A DNA stretch of 64,000 nt, taken from contig JAHFQZ010000007.1 in the NCBI GenBank assembly GCA_023259055.1, forward strand, positions 1-64,000, written 5' to 3'. The stretch comes from Nitrosomonadales bacterium (GTDB taxonomy: Bacteria > Pseudomonadota > Gammaproteobacteria > Burkholderiales > Gallionellaceae). Of this stretch, positions 20,927-30,267 are shown piece after piece (the first letter of the stretch is position 1; the number at the start of each line of letters is the position of its first letter). The notes under the pieces were generated by a model that worked only from the letters and a program-made list of their open reading frames with translations, was not told the origin of the DNA and did not search any database. Made by a program: the position numbers and the translations under genes.

Positions 20927-21331
20927 ATGTTGAACAAACCCGTGCTCACCCTGGAAGACGCCAAGCGCGTCGCGGCAGCGGCCGATGCAGAAGCTCGGCG
21001 CAATGGCTGGAATGTAGTCATTGCCGTAGTAGATGATGGCGGACATTTGCTCTATCTGGAGCGCAGTCACGACACTCAATTTGGCAGCGTCGAAACGGCG
21101 AGACACAAAGCACATGCCGCAGTGGCTTTTCAACGCCCCACCAAAGCCTCTGAAGACGCCGTGCTGAGCGGACGACTGATACATCTCGCCTTGCCCGGCG
21201 TAATTCCCGCCGAAGGCGGTGTCCCGCTGAAAATCAATGACGTAGTCGTGGGCGGGCTGGGTATCAGCGGCGTGCGCTCTTTCCAGGACGGGCAAATCGC
21301 AGCGGCGGGTGTGGCGGCTCTGGCGCAATAG
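20927..21331 (+). CDS. GlcG/HbpS family (DUF336) protein
   Basis: 134 residues covering one complete GlcG/HbpS domain: LTLEDAKRVAAAADAEARRNGWNVVIAVVDDGGHLLYLERS, then ETARHKAHAA and PLKINDVVVGGLGISG. Related proteins bind haem or cobalamin-like ligands in some systems (HbpS, PduO C-terminal domain), and others have no known function. It follows adk by two bases and is probably co-transcribed with it. The specific role here is not known. Confidence 0.85.
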   Translation: MLNKPVLTLEDAKRVAAAADAEARRNGWNVVIAVVDDGGHLLYLERSHDTQFGSVETARHKAHAAVAFQRPTKASEDAVLSGRLIHLALPGVIPAEGGVPLKINDVVVGGLGISGVRSFQDGQIAAAGVAALAQ

Positions 21332-21601
21332 GCTAGACATGCTTTGTCGGCTCGACGTAAGCTTTCTGTATACGCGCAGCGGTGCATATTTACTACATCG
21401 TCCTTCACGCAAAATCCATTCGCATTTAATCAAGCAGCATCAGCCCGAAAATTATTGATTGATAAATAGCAGCATGAAAAATATTTAAACCATTTCCAGA
21501 AATTCGAAGTATGCTGGATAATTAGAGTTGATTATGGATGCTCTGAAACATAAGTTTTAATGCCAGAGCAGTTAGTTTGTTCTTTCTTTCAAGGGGTAAT
21601 T
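21332..21601. other. intergenic, promoter region of hppA
   Basis: 270 bases with no open frame that looks coding. AT-rich around 21455-21560. I see no terminator-like hairpin after the DUF336 gene; the hppA promoter probably lies here but no single box stands out. Confidence 0.5.
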
Positions 21602-23638
21602 ATGTCAGGTGGACTGGGTTTTGCGCTGTTATGCGCGATAGCGGCGCTTCTGTATGGAGCGTTTTCGATTAAATGGATTTTGGGTCTGCCGACCGGCAAC
21701 GATCGCATGCGCGAGATTGCCGCTGCGGTGCAGGAAGGGGCTCAGGCCTACCTGAACCGGCAATACACCACAATCGGTATCGTGGGTGCGATTTTATTCG
21801 TCGTTATTTTTGTAGCGCTGGGCTGGCAAACCGCCATCGGTTTCGCCCTCGGCGCAGTCCTTTCCGGCCTGACTGGCTTTATCGGCATGAACGTGTCAGT
21901 GCGCGCCAACGTGCGTACTGCGGAAGCCGCCAAGGATGGCCTTAATGCTGCACTGAACGTAGCCTTCAAGGGCGGCGCGATCACCGGCTTGCTGGTGGTT
22001 GGTCTTGGCCTGCTCGGTGTGGCTGGCTACTATGCCTTCCTTACATTGGTGATCGGCGCCAGCACTACAAATGCAACCCACTCGTTAGTGGGACTGGCTT
22101 TCGGCAGTTCGCTAATCTCCATCTTCGCCCGTCTTGGCGGCGGCATTTTCACCAAGGGCGCTGACGTTGGCGCCGATCTGGTAGGCAAGGTCGAAGCCGG
22201 CATCCCCGAGGACGACCCGCGCAACCCGGCGGTAATCGCCGACAACGTCGGCGACAACGTCGGTGACTGTGCCGGTATGGCCGCCGATCTGTTTGAAACC
22301 TACGCTGTGACCATCATCGCCACGATGGTGCTGGGCGGCCTGATGATTACCGGTTCCCCGAACGCGGTGATCTATCCGCTGGTGCTGGGCGGTGTCTCGA
22401 TTATCGCATCGATCATCGGCACCTTCTTCGTCAATACACGTGAAGGCGGCAAGATCATGAACGCGCTGTATCGCGGCCTGATCGTGTCCGGCGTGCTGGC
22501 GGTAGTCTCGTTCTACCCGGTGACCACCTGGATTCTGGGCGAAGGCGTGATGATCGGCGACAAGCTGGTAACGTCGTTGAATCTGTATCTGGCTTCCCTT
22601 ATCGGCCTGGCGCTGACTGCGGCGATGGTGTGGATTACCGAGTATTACACCGCCACCGAGTTCAGCCCGGTGCGTCACATTGCACAGGCCTCCACCACCG
22701 GTCACGGCACCAACGTCATCGCCGGCCTCGGCGTATCAATGAAATCCACCGCCGCACCGGTGCTGGCGGTATGCCTGGCGATCTGGGGTGCACACCATCT
22801 GGGCGGCCTGTATGGTATCGCCATCGCAGCGACTTCGATGCTGTCGATGGCTGGCATCATCGTGGCACTTGACGCTTACGGCCCGATCACCGACAACGCC
22901 GGCGGTATCGCGGAAATGGCCGGCTTGCCCGACTCGATCCGCAACATCACCGACCCGCTCGACGCCGTGGGCAACACCACCAAGGCCGTGACCAAGGGCT
23001 ACGCCATCGGCTCCGCCGGGTTGGCTGCTTTAGTTCTCTTCGCGGACTACACCCATGCGCTTTCCAGCCATGGCAGTGCAGCGCTGACTTTCGACCTGTC
23101 GAACCACATGGTGATTATCGGCCTGTTCATCGGCGGCATGGTGCCTTACCTGTTTGCCGCGATGGGCATGGAAGCCGTTGGCCGCGCCGCCGGTTCGGTG
23201 GTGGTCGAAGTACGCCGCCAGTTCAAGGAAATCCCCGGCATCATGGAAGGCACCGGCAAGCCGGAATACGGCACCTGCGTCGACATGCTGACTAAAGCCG
23301 CAATCAGGGAAATGATCGTTCCGTCGCTGTTGCCCGTTGCCGTCCCGGTGATCGTCGGCCTGACCCTCGGCGCGCAGGCGCTGGGCGGCGTGCTGGTTGG
23401 CACCATCGTCACCGGCATCTTCGTCGCGATCTCGATGACCACCGGCGGTGGCGCATGGGATAACGCCAAGAAGTACATCGAAGAAGGCAATTTCGGCGGC
23501 AAAGGTTCCGACGCCCACAAGGCAGCGGTGACCGGCGACACCGTCGGCGATCCCTACAAGGACACCGCCGGCCCGGCCGTCAACCCGCTGATCAAGATCA
23601 TCAACATCGTCGCGCTGATGATTGTGCCGCTGCTTTAA
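21602..23638 (+). CDS. hppA: K+-independent proton-translocating pyrophosphatase
   Basis: 678 residues with about 16 membrane helices. Couples PPi hydrolysis to proton pumping, or makes PPi in reverse. The catalytic acidic motif lies at 187-232 ([24 protein letters not shown] then [16 protein letters not shown]). The residue after GNTT is Lys461, and position 464 is Thr; this Lys/Thr pair is the mark of the K+-independent subfamily, where K+-dependent pumps have Ala/Gly. ATG 21602 has AAGGGG at the right distance; an upstream start at 21560 is less likely. The neighbours pfp and ppa also use PPi. Confidence 0.96.
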   Translation: MSGGLGFALLCAIAALLYGAFSIKWILGLPTGNDRMREIAAAVQEGAQAYLNRQYTTIGIVGAILFVVIFVALGWQTAIGFALGAVLSGLTGFIGMNVSVRANVRTAEAAKDGLNAALNVAFKGGAITGLLVVGLGLLGVAGYYAFLTLVIGASTTNATHSLVGLAFGSSLISIFARLGGGIFTKGADVGADLVGKVEAGIPEDDPRNPAVIADNVGDNVGDCAGMAADLFETYAVTIIATMVLGGLMITGSPNAVIYPLVLGGVSIIASIIGTFFVNTREGGKIMNALYRGLIVSGVLAVVSFYPVTTWILGEGVMIGDKLVTSLNLYLASLIGLALTAAMVWITEYYTATEFSPVRHIAQASTTGHGTNVIAGLGVSMKSTAAPVLAVCLAIWGAHHLGGLYGIAIAATSMLSMAGIIVALDAYGPITDNAGGIAEMAGLPDSIRNITDPLDAVGNTTKAVTKGYAIGSAGLAALVLFADYTHALSSHGSAALTFDLSNHMVIIGLFIGGMVPYLFAAMGMEAVGRAAGSVVVEVRRQFKEIPGIMEGTGKPEYGTCVDMLTKAAIREMIVPSLLPVAVPVIVGLTLGAQALGGVLVGTIVTGIFVAISMTTGGGAWDNAKKYIEEGNFGGKGSDAHKAAVTGDTVGDPYKDTAGPAVNPLIKIINIVALMIVPLL

Positions 23639-23662
23639 ACTGAATTGCTGTCACAAACGAAA

Positions 23663-23691
23663 ACAGGGCGGAATCTCCGCCCTGTTTTTTT
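23663..23691 (+). terminator. intrinsic terminator after hppA
   Basis: ACAGGGCGGA/TCCGCCCTGT stem with a four-base loop followed by seven T. In the other direction only TTTT follows, so it may weakly serve the convergent pfp as well. Confidence 0.92.
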
Positions 23692-23718
23692 ATCTGCTCA
23701 GCTACTCGTTGAAGACCT

Positions 23719-24912
23719 CTACAACCGCCCCATCTTCGGCAACTCACCCACCAGCGGCGCAACATAATCCAGCCACGCTTGCGTCACATCGTTGCCCGCC
23801 GCGTTGATGTATTCGTCCTTCATCACGGTAGCCACTTTCGCCACTGTCGACAACGGCGTGATGAAACATTCGCTGGCGTACGGCTTGCTGCTCAGGCGGC
23901 GAATCGCCACGGAGCCGGGCTGCCCGGTGCTGGCGGCGTGGTTAACTGCGCGCTCACCAACTTCGCGTGCTTCCTTCGCATCGATCGGAGAAATGATGGT
24001 CGGGAAGGAACGTTGCAAATAACCGAAAGTGTCGGCACGCACGCGTACCTTCTGTCCGGGGAAAGCTTCCTTCACCAATGCCGCCAGCGTGTCGCCCAAA
24101 GCGCCCGAGCCTGAAAGCTGGATGTTGCCGTGCGAGTCTTTTTCGCCGCTGGTCGAGATCGGGTTGCCGTCCTTGTCGGAGATACCTTCGGAAGCGGCGA
24201 TCACGCAGCGGCCGTATTTCGCCATCGTATCGCGCACGTCCTGCTTGAATTTTTCGACATCAAACACGCGCTCCGGCAGGTAGATCAGGTGCGGGCCATC
24301 GTCTTTTGCCTGGCGTGCCAGCGCGGATGCAGCCGTCAAAAATCCGGCGCTGCGTCCCATCACGACATTAACCTTGATGCCCTGCAGGGCGCGGTTGTCT
24401 CGGTCGTCACCCATGAAGGCCAGCGCCACGAAACGCGCCGCCGAGGCATAGCCGGGACAGTGGTCGGTGACCTTCAGATCGTTGTCGATGGTCTTGGGAA
24501 TATGCACAGTGCAGAAATCGTAATTCGCCTCCTTTGCCATTTCGGCGATGATGTGCGCGGTCTCGGCGGAATCGTTACCGCCGATGTAGAAGAAATAGCG
24601 CACGTCGTTCTTCCTGAACACCTCGAACACTTTTTCGCATTCGGCCTTGCCGGGTTTCAGGCGCACCGAGCCCAATGCTGCCGCCGGAGTCGTTGCTACC
24701 AGCTCCAGCTGCTCGACGCTTTGCGTGGTCAGATCGATGAAATCTTCTTTCATGATGCCAGCGATGCCATGGCGCGCACCGAGGATGCCGGTGATGTTGG
24801 GTTGCTTGCGCGCCGCCAGAACCGCGCCGATCAGCGATTGATTGATGACCACGGTAGGACCGCCGGATTGGCCGATCACCATTTTGCCGATTAGCTTCCC
24901 TTGCGTTGTCAT
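23719..24912 (-). CDS. pfp: pyrophosphate-dependent 6-phosphofructokinase
   Basis: 397 residues. Interconverts fructose-6-phosphate and fructose-1,6-bisphosphate with PPi/Pi in place of ATP/ADP, so it can run in both glycolysis and gluconeogenesis. GGNDS at 111-115 has Asp where ATP enzymes have Gly, and PKTIDND at 139-145 has the Lys diagnostic of PPi use (ATP enzymes have PGTIDND). MGRSAGFLTA and the C-terminal RADTFGYLQRS also fit. ATG 24912 is preferred to 24927 because GGGAGG precedes it. It converges on hppA and is divergent from ppa. Confidence 0.94.
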   Translation of the reverse strand: MTTQGKLIGKMVIGQSGGPTVVINQSLIGAVLAARKQPNITGILGARHGIAGIMKEDFIDLTTQSVEQLELVATTPAAALGSVRLKPGKAECEKVFEVFRKNDVRYFFYIGGNDSAETAHIIAEMAKEANYDFCTVHIPKTIDNDLKVTDHCPGYASAARFVALAFMGDDRDNRALQGIKVNVVMGRSAGFLTAASALARQAKDDGPHLIYLPERVFDVEKFKQDVRDTMAKYGRCVIAASEGISDKDGNPISTSGEKDSHGNIQLSGSGALGDTLAALVKEAFPGQKVRVRADTFGYLQRSFPTIISPIDAKEAREVGERAVNHAASTGQPGSVAIRRLSSKPYASECFITPLSTVAKVATVMKDEYINAAGNDVTQAWLDYVAPLVGELPKMGRL

Positions 24913-25030
24913 AACATCGCCTCCCATGAATTAAAAAGATGGTTCATTCTAAACCGAACACGGCTCTGCGGCATCCTCTTGCTTCGCTTATAATTGCGCG
25001 CTTTATATTTCGCCAACCGTAAGGACCTGT

Positions 25031-25573
25031 ATGAGCTTGTTAAATGTGCGCCCCGGCGACAATCTTCCCTTCGAATGCAATGTCATCGTTGAAATTCCCA
25101 AGCACGCTGACCCGGTAAAATACGAAGTGGACAAGGCCTCCGGCGTACTGATCGTGGATCGCTTTATTTCTTCGCTGATGCGCTACCCGTGCAACTACGG
25201 ATTTATCCCTGAGACCCTCGCAGAAGACGGCGACCCGGTGGATGTGCTGGTGGTCACGCCATTTCCGGTGGTGCATGGCGCGGTGATTCCCTGCCGCCCG
25301 GTCGGCATGTTGAACATGGCGGATGAAGGCGGCGGCGATGCAAAAATCATTGCGGTGCCCACCGACAAACTGACTCCGCTTTACCATGAGGTTCAGACTT
25401 TCCAGGATTTGCCGAAAATCACGCTGGAGCAAGTCAAACATTTTTTTGAACTATACAAAGCGTTGGAGCCGGGCAAGTGGGTCAAGATAAAAGGCTGGGA
25501 AGGGGTAAGCGAAGCGCATGCGGAAATCATGAATGGCCTCGAACGATACAAGAAAACATCCGCAAAAAAGTAA
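25031..25573 (+). CDS. ppa: family I inorganic pyrophosphatase
   Basis: 180 residues, soluble. Hydrolyses PPi with Mg2+. The catalytic acidic triad is in [10 protein letters not shown], with [12 protein letters not shown] and [12 protein letters not shown] nearby, all as in the E. coli enzyme. Having both a soluble pyrophosphatase and a pump beside a PPi-dependent kinase suggests that the cell balances PPi use against its removal. GTAAGGA lies upstream of the ATG. Confidence 0.96.
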   Translation: MSLLNVRPGDNLPFECNVIVEIPKHADPVKYEVDKASGVLIVDRFISSLMRYPCNYGFIPETLAEDGDPVDVLVVTPFPVVHGAVIPCRPVGMLNMADEGGGDAKIIAVPTDKLTPLYHEVQTFQDLPKITLEQVKHFFELYKALEPGKWVKIKGWEGVSEAHAEIMNGLERYKKTSAKK

Positions 25574-25598
25574 CTCATTCATCGAACAGGAGCAAAAC

Positions 25599-26459
25599 AT
25601 GACAGCACAGATTATCGACGGTAAAACCATCGCCCAGCAGGTACGCGCCGAATGGAAAATACGCGCTGATGCGCTGAAAGTGCGCGGCATCACGCCGGGA
25701 CTGGCAGTCATCATCGTCGGCGAAGACCCCGCCTCCAGGGTGTATGTCGCCAACAAAGTGAAGGCCTGCGCCGAACTGGGCCTGCATTCGGAGCACATCG
25801 CCCTGCCCTCAGATACCAGCGAAGCCACATTGCTGGCGAAGATCGACGAATTAAATAACAACCCGAAAATTCACGGTGTCCTCGTGCAACTGCCGGTGCC
25901 CAAACACATCGACAGCAGCAAGGTGCTCGAAGCTATCAGCCCGGACAAGGATGTGGACGGCTTCCACCCGCTGAACGTCGGCGCACTGACCACCGGCAAC
26001 ATGCGCTTCGCCCCCTGCACCCCTTACGGCGCGATGAAGCTGCTGGAAAAGAGCGGCGTCACCATCGAAGGAAAGCATGCCGTGGTGATCGGGCGCAGCA
26101 ACATCGTCGGCAAGCCAATGGCGCTGATGCTGTTGCAACATAACGCCACCGTCACAATCTGCACCTCCAAGACCATGGACCTCGCCAAATTCACACGCGA
26201 TGCCGACATCCTCGTCGTCGCCACCGGCAAGCCGAAGATGATTACTGGCGACATGATCAAGTACGGCGCGGCGGTTATCGACGTCGGCATCAACCGCATG
26301 GCCGACGGCAAGTTATGCGGCGATGTGGATTTCGATTCAGCGAAGGAAGTCGCCGGCTGGATCACCCCGGTGCCCGGCGGAGTCGGCCCGATGACTATCA
26401 CCATGCTGGTGGCAAATACCGTGCGCGCGGCGGAACTGTCAGCAAACCAAGCCGGGTAA
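25599..26459 (+). CDS. folD: methylenetetrahydrofolate dehydrogenase/cyclohydrolase
   Basis: 286 residues. Bifunctional enzyme of one-carbon folate metabolism. [17 protein letters not shown] contains the catalytic Tyr and Lys; [19 protein letters not shown] and [16 protein letters not shown] are signature blocks, and [15 protein letters not shown] ends the domain. ATG 25599 is supported by ACAGGAGC. It directly follows ppa, and the corrinoid methyltransferase operon begins 1.4 kb downstream, though folD itself is a housekeeping gene. Confidence 0.96.
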   Translation: MTAQIIDGKTIAQQVRAEWKIRADALKVRGITPGLAVIIVGEDPASRVYVANKVKACAELGLHSEHIALPSDTSEATLLAKIDELNNNPKIHGVLVQLPVPKHIDSSKVLEAISPDKDVDGFHPLNVGALTTGNMRFAPCTPYGAMKLLEKSGVTIEGKHAVVIGRSNIVGKPMALMLLQHNATVTICTSKTMDLAKFTRDADILVVATGKPKMITGDMIKYGAAVIDVGINRMADGKLCGDVDFDSAKEVAGWITPVPGGVGPMTITMLVANTVRAAELSANQAG

Positions 26460-26556
26460 TTCCCGCGCAGAACCAGCGACTTTGCTGGCGTTGATTCCGC
26501 TATCGCTCCCTGCTCTCCGCGGGAGCGTACTCAAGAAGCCAAGTGTCCCCCTTAGG

Positions 26557-27069
26557 TTAACCGGCAGCCGCACCCAGATGCAGCCCTGCATCAGACTGGT
26601 TGGCCGCTTTGAAGTCGAACAAACCTGACAGCACAGCTCCTGCTTTCTGGTTGGCACGCACCGCGAATGCATCGAAGCCGACCTGATGCTGGTAGGTCAA
26701 CTTATCACGCGGCACATCGCCGATAGCGCGCAATTCACCCTTGTAACCGTAACGCTCGCGCAACTGGCGGGCAGTCGAGTAGCTCTTGCCGTCGGTGAAC
26801 TTGTCGAATTCGACGGCGATCACGGTGAAGTCATCGATGTCGCGTCCAATCGCCTCCGGACCTTCCTCGGCAGCCAGCCAGACGCCGAGCGGCCAGCCGT
26901 GCTCATATTCGCGGTGGATCAGCTCGGCGCGGCGCGCCTGCCAAACCGACAGCGGCACCAGCACCGGCCCCACCGGCAGCTTCACGCTTTGCGGCGTATC
27001 ACCCTCCGCAAGTGCCAGGGTTTTCCATTCGTCAGTTACGACATGACCATTCTTGATTAGCTTAAACAT
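26557..27069 (-). CDS. DUF934 family protein
   Basis: 170 residues. Recognised as DUF934 by the pattern PVGPVLVPLSVWQARR, GVWLAAEEGPEAIGRDID, and the central FTDGKSYSTARQLRERYGYKGELRAIGDVPRDKLTYQHQVGFDAFAV. Members usually sit next to sulfite/nitrite reductase (cysI) genes in Proteobacteria and are thought to aid assimilatory sulfate reduction; here no cysI is adjacent. ATG 27069 has GGAAGG in front. The last about 15 residues are low-complexity and Ala/Gly rich. Confidence 0.85.
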   Translation of the reverse strand: MFKLIKNGHVVTDEWKTLALAEGDTPQSVKLPVGPVLVPLSVWQARRAELIHREYEHGWPLGVWLAAEEGPEAIGRDIDDFTVIAVEFDKFTDGKSYSTARQLRERYGYKGELRAIGDVPRDKLTYQHQVGFDAFAVRANQKAGAVLSGLFDFKAANQSDAGLHLGAAAG

Positions 27070-27868
27070 TGACTGCCTTCCTTTCTGCATTCCAAATAAT
27101 CAGGTGGATAAAATGATTCATCACAACTTGTTGAAGCGCAGTTTAGGGATGTTGCTTATACCTGTGAAATACTTGTTTGTTACAACGTAATAACCAATGG
27201 TTATATAAAAACCAACGCTTTATTATTTACCAGAGCTATGGGCCAGATATTTGTTGATTGATGCCGCACGCAGCCAACGAAGCATCCCCGAAATTTTGCC
27301 GAAATACACACTTAAACCTTTTGCATTAAAACTCCCAACAAAACTTATAATAAATTTGTTATCATTTTAACCGCTGTCGTATTGGTTCTTGGTTGGCTTA
27401 CCGTAACGCCGTCTTATTTTTCCTTTAGGAAGGTAAGTCGGGTCTGACGGCCCGTGTGTAGCTGACCTGGTTCTAATCCGACGGAATGTACCGTATCAAA
27501 GCGCTGCCAGTATGCAGGTCTGCAGGTCTTATGAGGTGCGAAGCTCCAAACGTTCACGACGAATCAGTCGCGTAACCAAGTTTTTTGAGCTTTTCATACG
27601 TGCAAATTCCATAACGGGGTTTGGCGTGGCCATCATCCCATCTGTTTTCCTTCGCGAGTTCTGGTCGTGCCCTTTTTGTTTTTGACTGGGTAGCCATGTT
27701 TCATCTTGAAAAATTCGACGCCATCGTTCACGCCCTGATCGATCTTGCAGCCATCGGTTGCGACGTCTTATTTAGTCGCACTGCCATAAATGCCCAATTC
27801 TGCCGCCGCATCAGGTGTGCTTGATATAGAGGCATGTTGATTCATAACCGAAGAAGGAGGGATTCGAA
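27070..27868. other. long intergenic leader of the corrinoid operon
   Basis: About 800 bases with no convincing gene. 27100-27400 is AT-rich and holds a promoter candidate (TTGCAT, 19 bases, TATAAT at 27346-27351). 27400-27560 has pairing segments (GTCGG near 27437 with CCGAC near 27477; CGGG/CCCG between them) that could form a structured 5' leader, but I cannot match it to a known riboswitch. 27600-27830 has short open frames on both strands without recognisable similarity, possibly remnants. Confidence 0.45.
27320..27351 (+). promoter_or_regulatory. candidate sigma70 promoter for the corrinoid operon
   Basis: TTGCAT about 27321 and a perfect TATAAT at 27346-27351 with a 19-base spacer, slightly long. 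It would give a leader of roughly 500 bases. Placement is inference. Confidence 0.4.
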
Positions 27869-28528
27869 ATGACCAGAGAACGAGGAGATATTTTAAAAGA
27901 TCTGATGGATGGGGTTTTCCTTATGAATGAGGAGCTCGTCATAAAGGCCGCCAACGAAATTGTGGCAGCCGGGTACGATGCGTATGACGCCATCAACAAC
28001 GGCTTGATCGCCGGCATGAATCAGGCCGGGGTGCTTTTCGACAAGGAAGAGTACTTTGTGCCGGAACTGCTCATCTGCTCCGATGCGATGTATGCAGGAA
28101 TTGAAATACTCCGCCCGCATCTCAAAGTGGGCGACGCGCGGGTGAAGCACAAAGTGGTTATCGGCGTTGTGGAAGGTGATACCCACGACATCGGAAAGAA
28201 CCTTGTGAAGATCATGATGGATGCCGCCGGTTTCGAGGTGCATGACCTGGGAAGAAACGTGCCACTGGCCAGTTTTGTCGAAAAAGCCAAGGAAGTTGGC
28301 GCCGAACTTATCTGCCTTTCCACGCTGATGACCACCACGATGGACGGCATGGCGACGGTGATCGAGATGCTCAAGGAAGAGGGGATCAGGGATGCTCACA
28401 AGGTCATCATTGGCGGCGGGCCGATCTCGCAAGCCTTCGCCAACAAGATAGGTGCGGACGGCTACGCGGATAACGCAGCCGGCGCAATCAGAGTAGCCAA
28501 TAGCCTGCTGGCAAAAGTCGCGGCTTAA
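27869..28528 (+). CDS. corrinoid (methyl-B12) carrier protein, MtaC/MtbC type
   Basis: 219 residues. Carries a corrinoid that shuttles a methyl group between a substrate methyltransferase and an acceptor methyltransferase. Residues about 1-85 form the helical cap (B12-binding_2), and about 92-215 the Rossmann B12-binding domain. The base-off motif DxHxxG is present as D104-T-H106-D-I-G109, with the second element LSTLMTTTM at 150-158 and IGGGP at 181-185. AAGGAGGG precedes the ATG. It is the first gene of a plus-strand operon ending at 35843. The methyl source cannot be read from this protein. Confidence 0.94.
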   Translation: MTRERGDILKDLMDGVFLMNEELVIKAANEIVAAGYDAYDAINNGLIAGMNQAGVLFDKEEYFVPELLICSDAMYAGIEILRPHLKVGDARVKHKVVIGVVEGDTHDIGKNLVKIMMDAAGFEVHDLGRNVPLASFVEKAKEVGAELICLSTLMTTTMDGMATVIEMLKEEGIRDAHKVIIGGGPISQAFANKIGADGYADNAAGAIRVANSLLAKVAA

Positions 28529-28541
28529 CGAGGAGACTAAA

Positions 28542-29600
28542 ATGAAAACCAATGTTGCCATTCCCGCCGATACGCAAACTTCGCTTGAACGGGTGATGAG
28601 TTACCTGAAAGGCGAAAAACCGCAGCGCGTCGCCTGTTTTCCGCTGATACTCAACCATGCAGCCCGAGTGCTGGGTGTTCCCGTTGGTAAATACAACCGC
28701 GACGGCAAAGCGATGGGCAATTCCCATGTGGCGGCCTGGAAAAGATACGGGCACGACCTGGTCCTGATCTTCTCCACTACCTCCACCCTAGCCGAGGCGA
28801 TGGGAACAAAGATGAAGTTTTTCGATGAAGACGCCCCCCAGATTGACGTGCCGTTTCTCAAGCAGCACTCCGACATATCCAAGCTGAAAGTGCCGGACTT
28901 CTCCAAAGACGGACGGCTGCCGGTTTACATGGAGGCGACCGAGATATGCGTGAAGGAAATAGGGAGCCAAGTGGTGGTAAGCACCGTTTTTGGCGGGCCG
29001 TTCACCACTGCTGCGGCGCTTTACCCTGTGGAACTCCTGACGCGTGATCTGATCAAGAACCCAAAATGGGTACATGAGCTTCTGGAGATCTGCACGCAGG
29101 CCGGCATAAAATTCATTGATGAAATCCTGAAAAGAGGGGCGCTGCCGGTAATCGTGGAGCCTATCGGTTCGGGCAGTCTGGTCAGTCCGCGCCACTTCCA
29201 CGAGTTTGTTGCGCCGTACCTGAAGCGGCTTGCCGACCATGTTCATAAAAACGGCGGCGGATTTCCGGCGGCCTTGCACATCTGCGGAAAAACCAAATCG
29301 AACTGGATGGCGATGCTGGAAGCCGATTTCGACATATGGAGCCTGGATGACGTTGATCTCGGTGAAGCAAAGAAGGCTGTTGGTCACCGCGTGGTGCTTA
29401 TCGGCAACGTCGTTCCGGCAAACCTGTTGAAGAACACTGCCGAAGAGATCGACGAGGAAGCGCGGATCATCTGCGAGAAAATGGGAGACAAGACCGGCTT
29501 CATTCTCGGTTCGGGATGCGAAGTGCCGATCAACACCCCGCCCGAGAATATCGACGCCCTGATTAATGCCGCCCGCAAATACGCCAGGTTTGACCAATAA
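28542..29600 (+). CDS. uroporphyrinogen decarboxylase-family methyltransferase (MtaA/CmuA-like), copy 1
   Basis: 352 residues. URO-D fold, the class that includes MtaA/MtbA (methylcobamide:CoM methyltransferases) and the N-terminal half of CmuA. The zinc ligands that activate the thiol or substrate are seen as H246-x-C248 (ALHICG) and C326 (GSGCEV), so it is not a true haem-pathway decarboxylase. It starts 13 bases after the corrinoid gene with a GAGGAG site. Whether it takes the methyl group from the substrate or hands it on is unknown; no MtaB-, MttB- or MtrH-like gene is present in the window. Confidence 0.9.
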   Translation: MKTNVAIPADTQTSLERVMSYLKGEKPQRVACFPLILNHAARVLGVPVGKYNRDGKAMGNSHVAAWKRYGHDLVLIFSTTSTLAEAMGTKMKFFDEDAPQIDVPFLKQHSDISKLKVPDFSKDGRLPVYMEATEICVKEIGSQVVVSTVFGGPFTTAAALYPVELLTRDLIKNPKWVHELLEICTQAGIKFIDEILKRGALPVIVEPIGSGSLVSPRHFHEFVAPYLKRLADHVHKNGGGFPAALHICGKTKSNWMAMLEADFDIWSLDDVDLGEAKKAVGHRVVLIGNVVPANLLKNTAEEIDEEARIICEKMGDKTGFILGSGCEVPINTPPENIDALINAARKYARFDQ

Positions 29601-29635
29601 AAATCCTGACACCAAATTATCTTAAGGAGATTCAG

Positions 29636-30229
29636 ATGAAATTATTTCAAGATCGTATGTGGGTGATCGCGGCCGGTTTGATCCTGGCCATCGCAGCCAC
29701 CCGCTTTCACCATTTCGGTTCGGCAGTTTCCCTGCCCGACGCTTCATACGCAGTATTTTTCCTGTGCGGCTTATATCTGGCCAGGTTTGCCCGTGCGTCC
29801 AAAGTTGTATTTTTCGCGCTGCTTCTTGAAACGGTACTGGTAGATTACTACGCAACCTCTGTTCAGGGCATCAGCGACTATTGCATGACGCCGGCCTACT
29901 GGTTCCTCATCCCGACTTATGGCAGCCTCTGGTTCGCCGGCCGCTGGTTTGCGTTGCGGCACAGCGTGGAAGGCAAGGGCCTGATCGGATTGGCCGTGAC
30001 GGCAGGAGCCGCAGCAAGTTTTGCTTTCCTGCTTTCCAGTGGCAGCTTTTACCTGCTCTCCGGGCATTTCAACGACATGACTGCAACTGAATACGCAGCG
30101 AGTGTTGCCCAATACTATGTTTGGTATGTATCGGTATCCCTGCTTTATGTCTCGTGTGCAGTCGCCATTCACATGGCATTCAATATCATCAGGAACAAAA
30201 GCGCGTTTTCACCATCAGATGCTGCATGA
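29636..30229 (+). CDS. small membrane protein, BtuM-like B12 transporter candidate
   Basis: 197 residues with about six membrane helices. Layout and key residues resemble BtuM, a solitary ECF-type S component for vitamin B12 in betaproteobacteria: an Asp ending helix 3 (D70 in LLETVLVD), a Cys in the following loop (C83 in SDYCMTPAYW) and a Tyr five residues later (Y88). In BtuM a Cys at nearly the same place coordinates the cobalt and removes the cyano ligand. The His pair at 25-26 fits too. Its position within a corrinoid operon supports the idea. The match is from memory of the family; a different small integral membrane protein remains possible. Confidence 0.62.
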   Translation: MKLFQDRMWVIAAGLILAIAATRFHHFGSAVSLPDASYAVFFLCGLYLARFARASKVVFFALLLETVLVDYYATSVQGISDYCMTPAYWFLIPTYGSLWFAGRWFALRHSVEGKGLIGLAVTAGAAASFAFLLSSGSFYLLSGHFNDMTATEYAASVAQYYVWYVSVSLLYVSCAVAIHMAFNIIRNKSAFSPSDAA

Positions 30230-30267
30230 GCATGAATTTTTGCACGCCGTGAACAGGGTCGGCTGAC

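Noticed and set aside
27400..27560. Second cobalamin riboswitch before the corrinoid operon
   Set aside because: The conserved GGTGCAAATCC, GCCACTG and B12-box blocks are absent; only loose pairing is seen.
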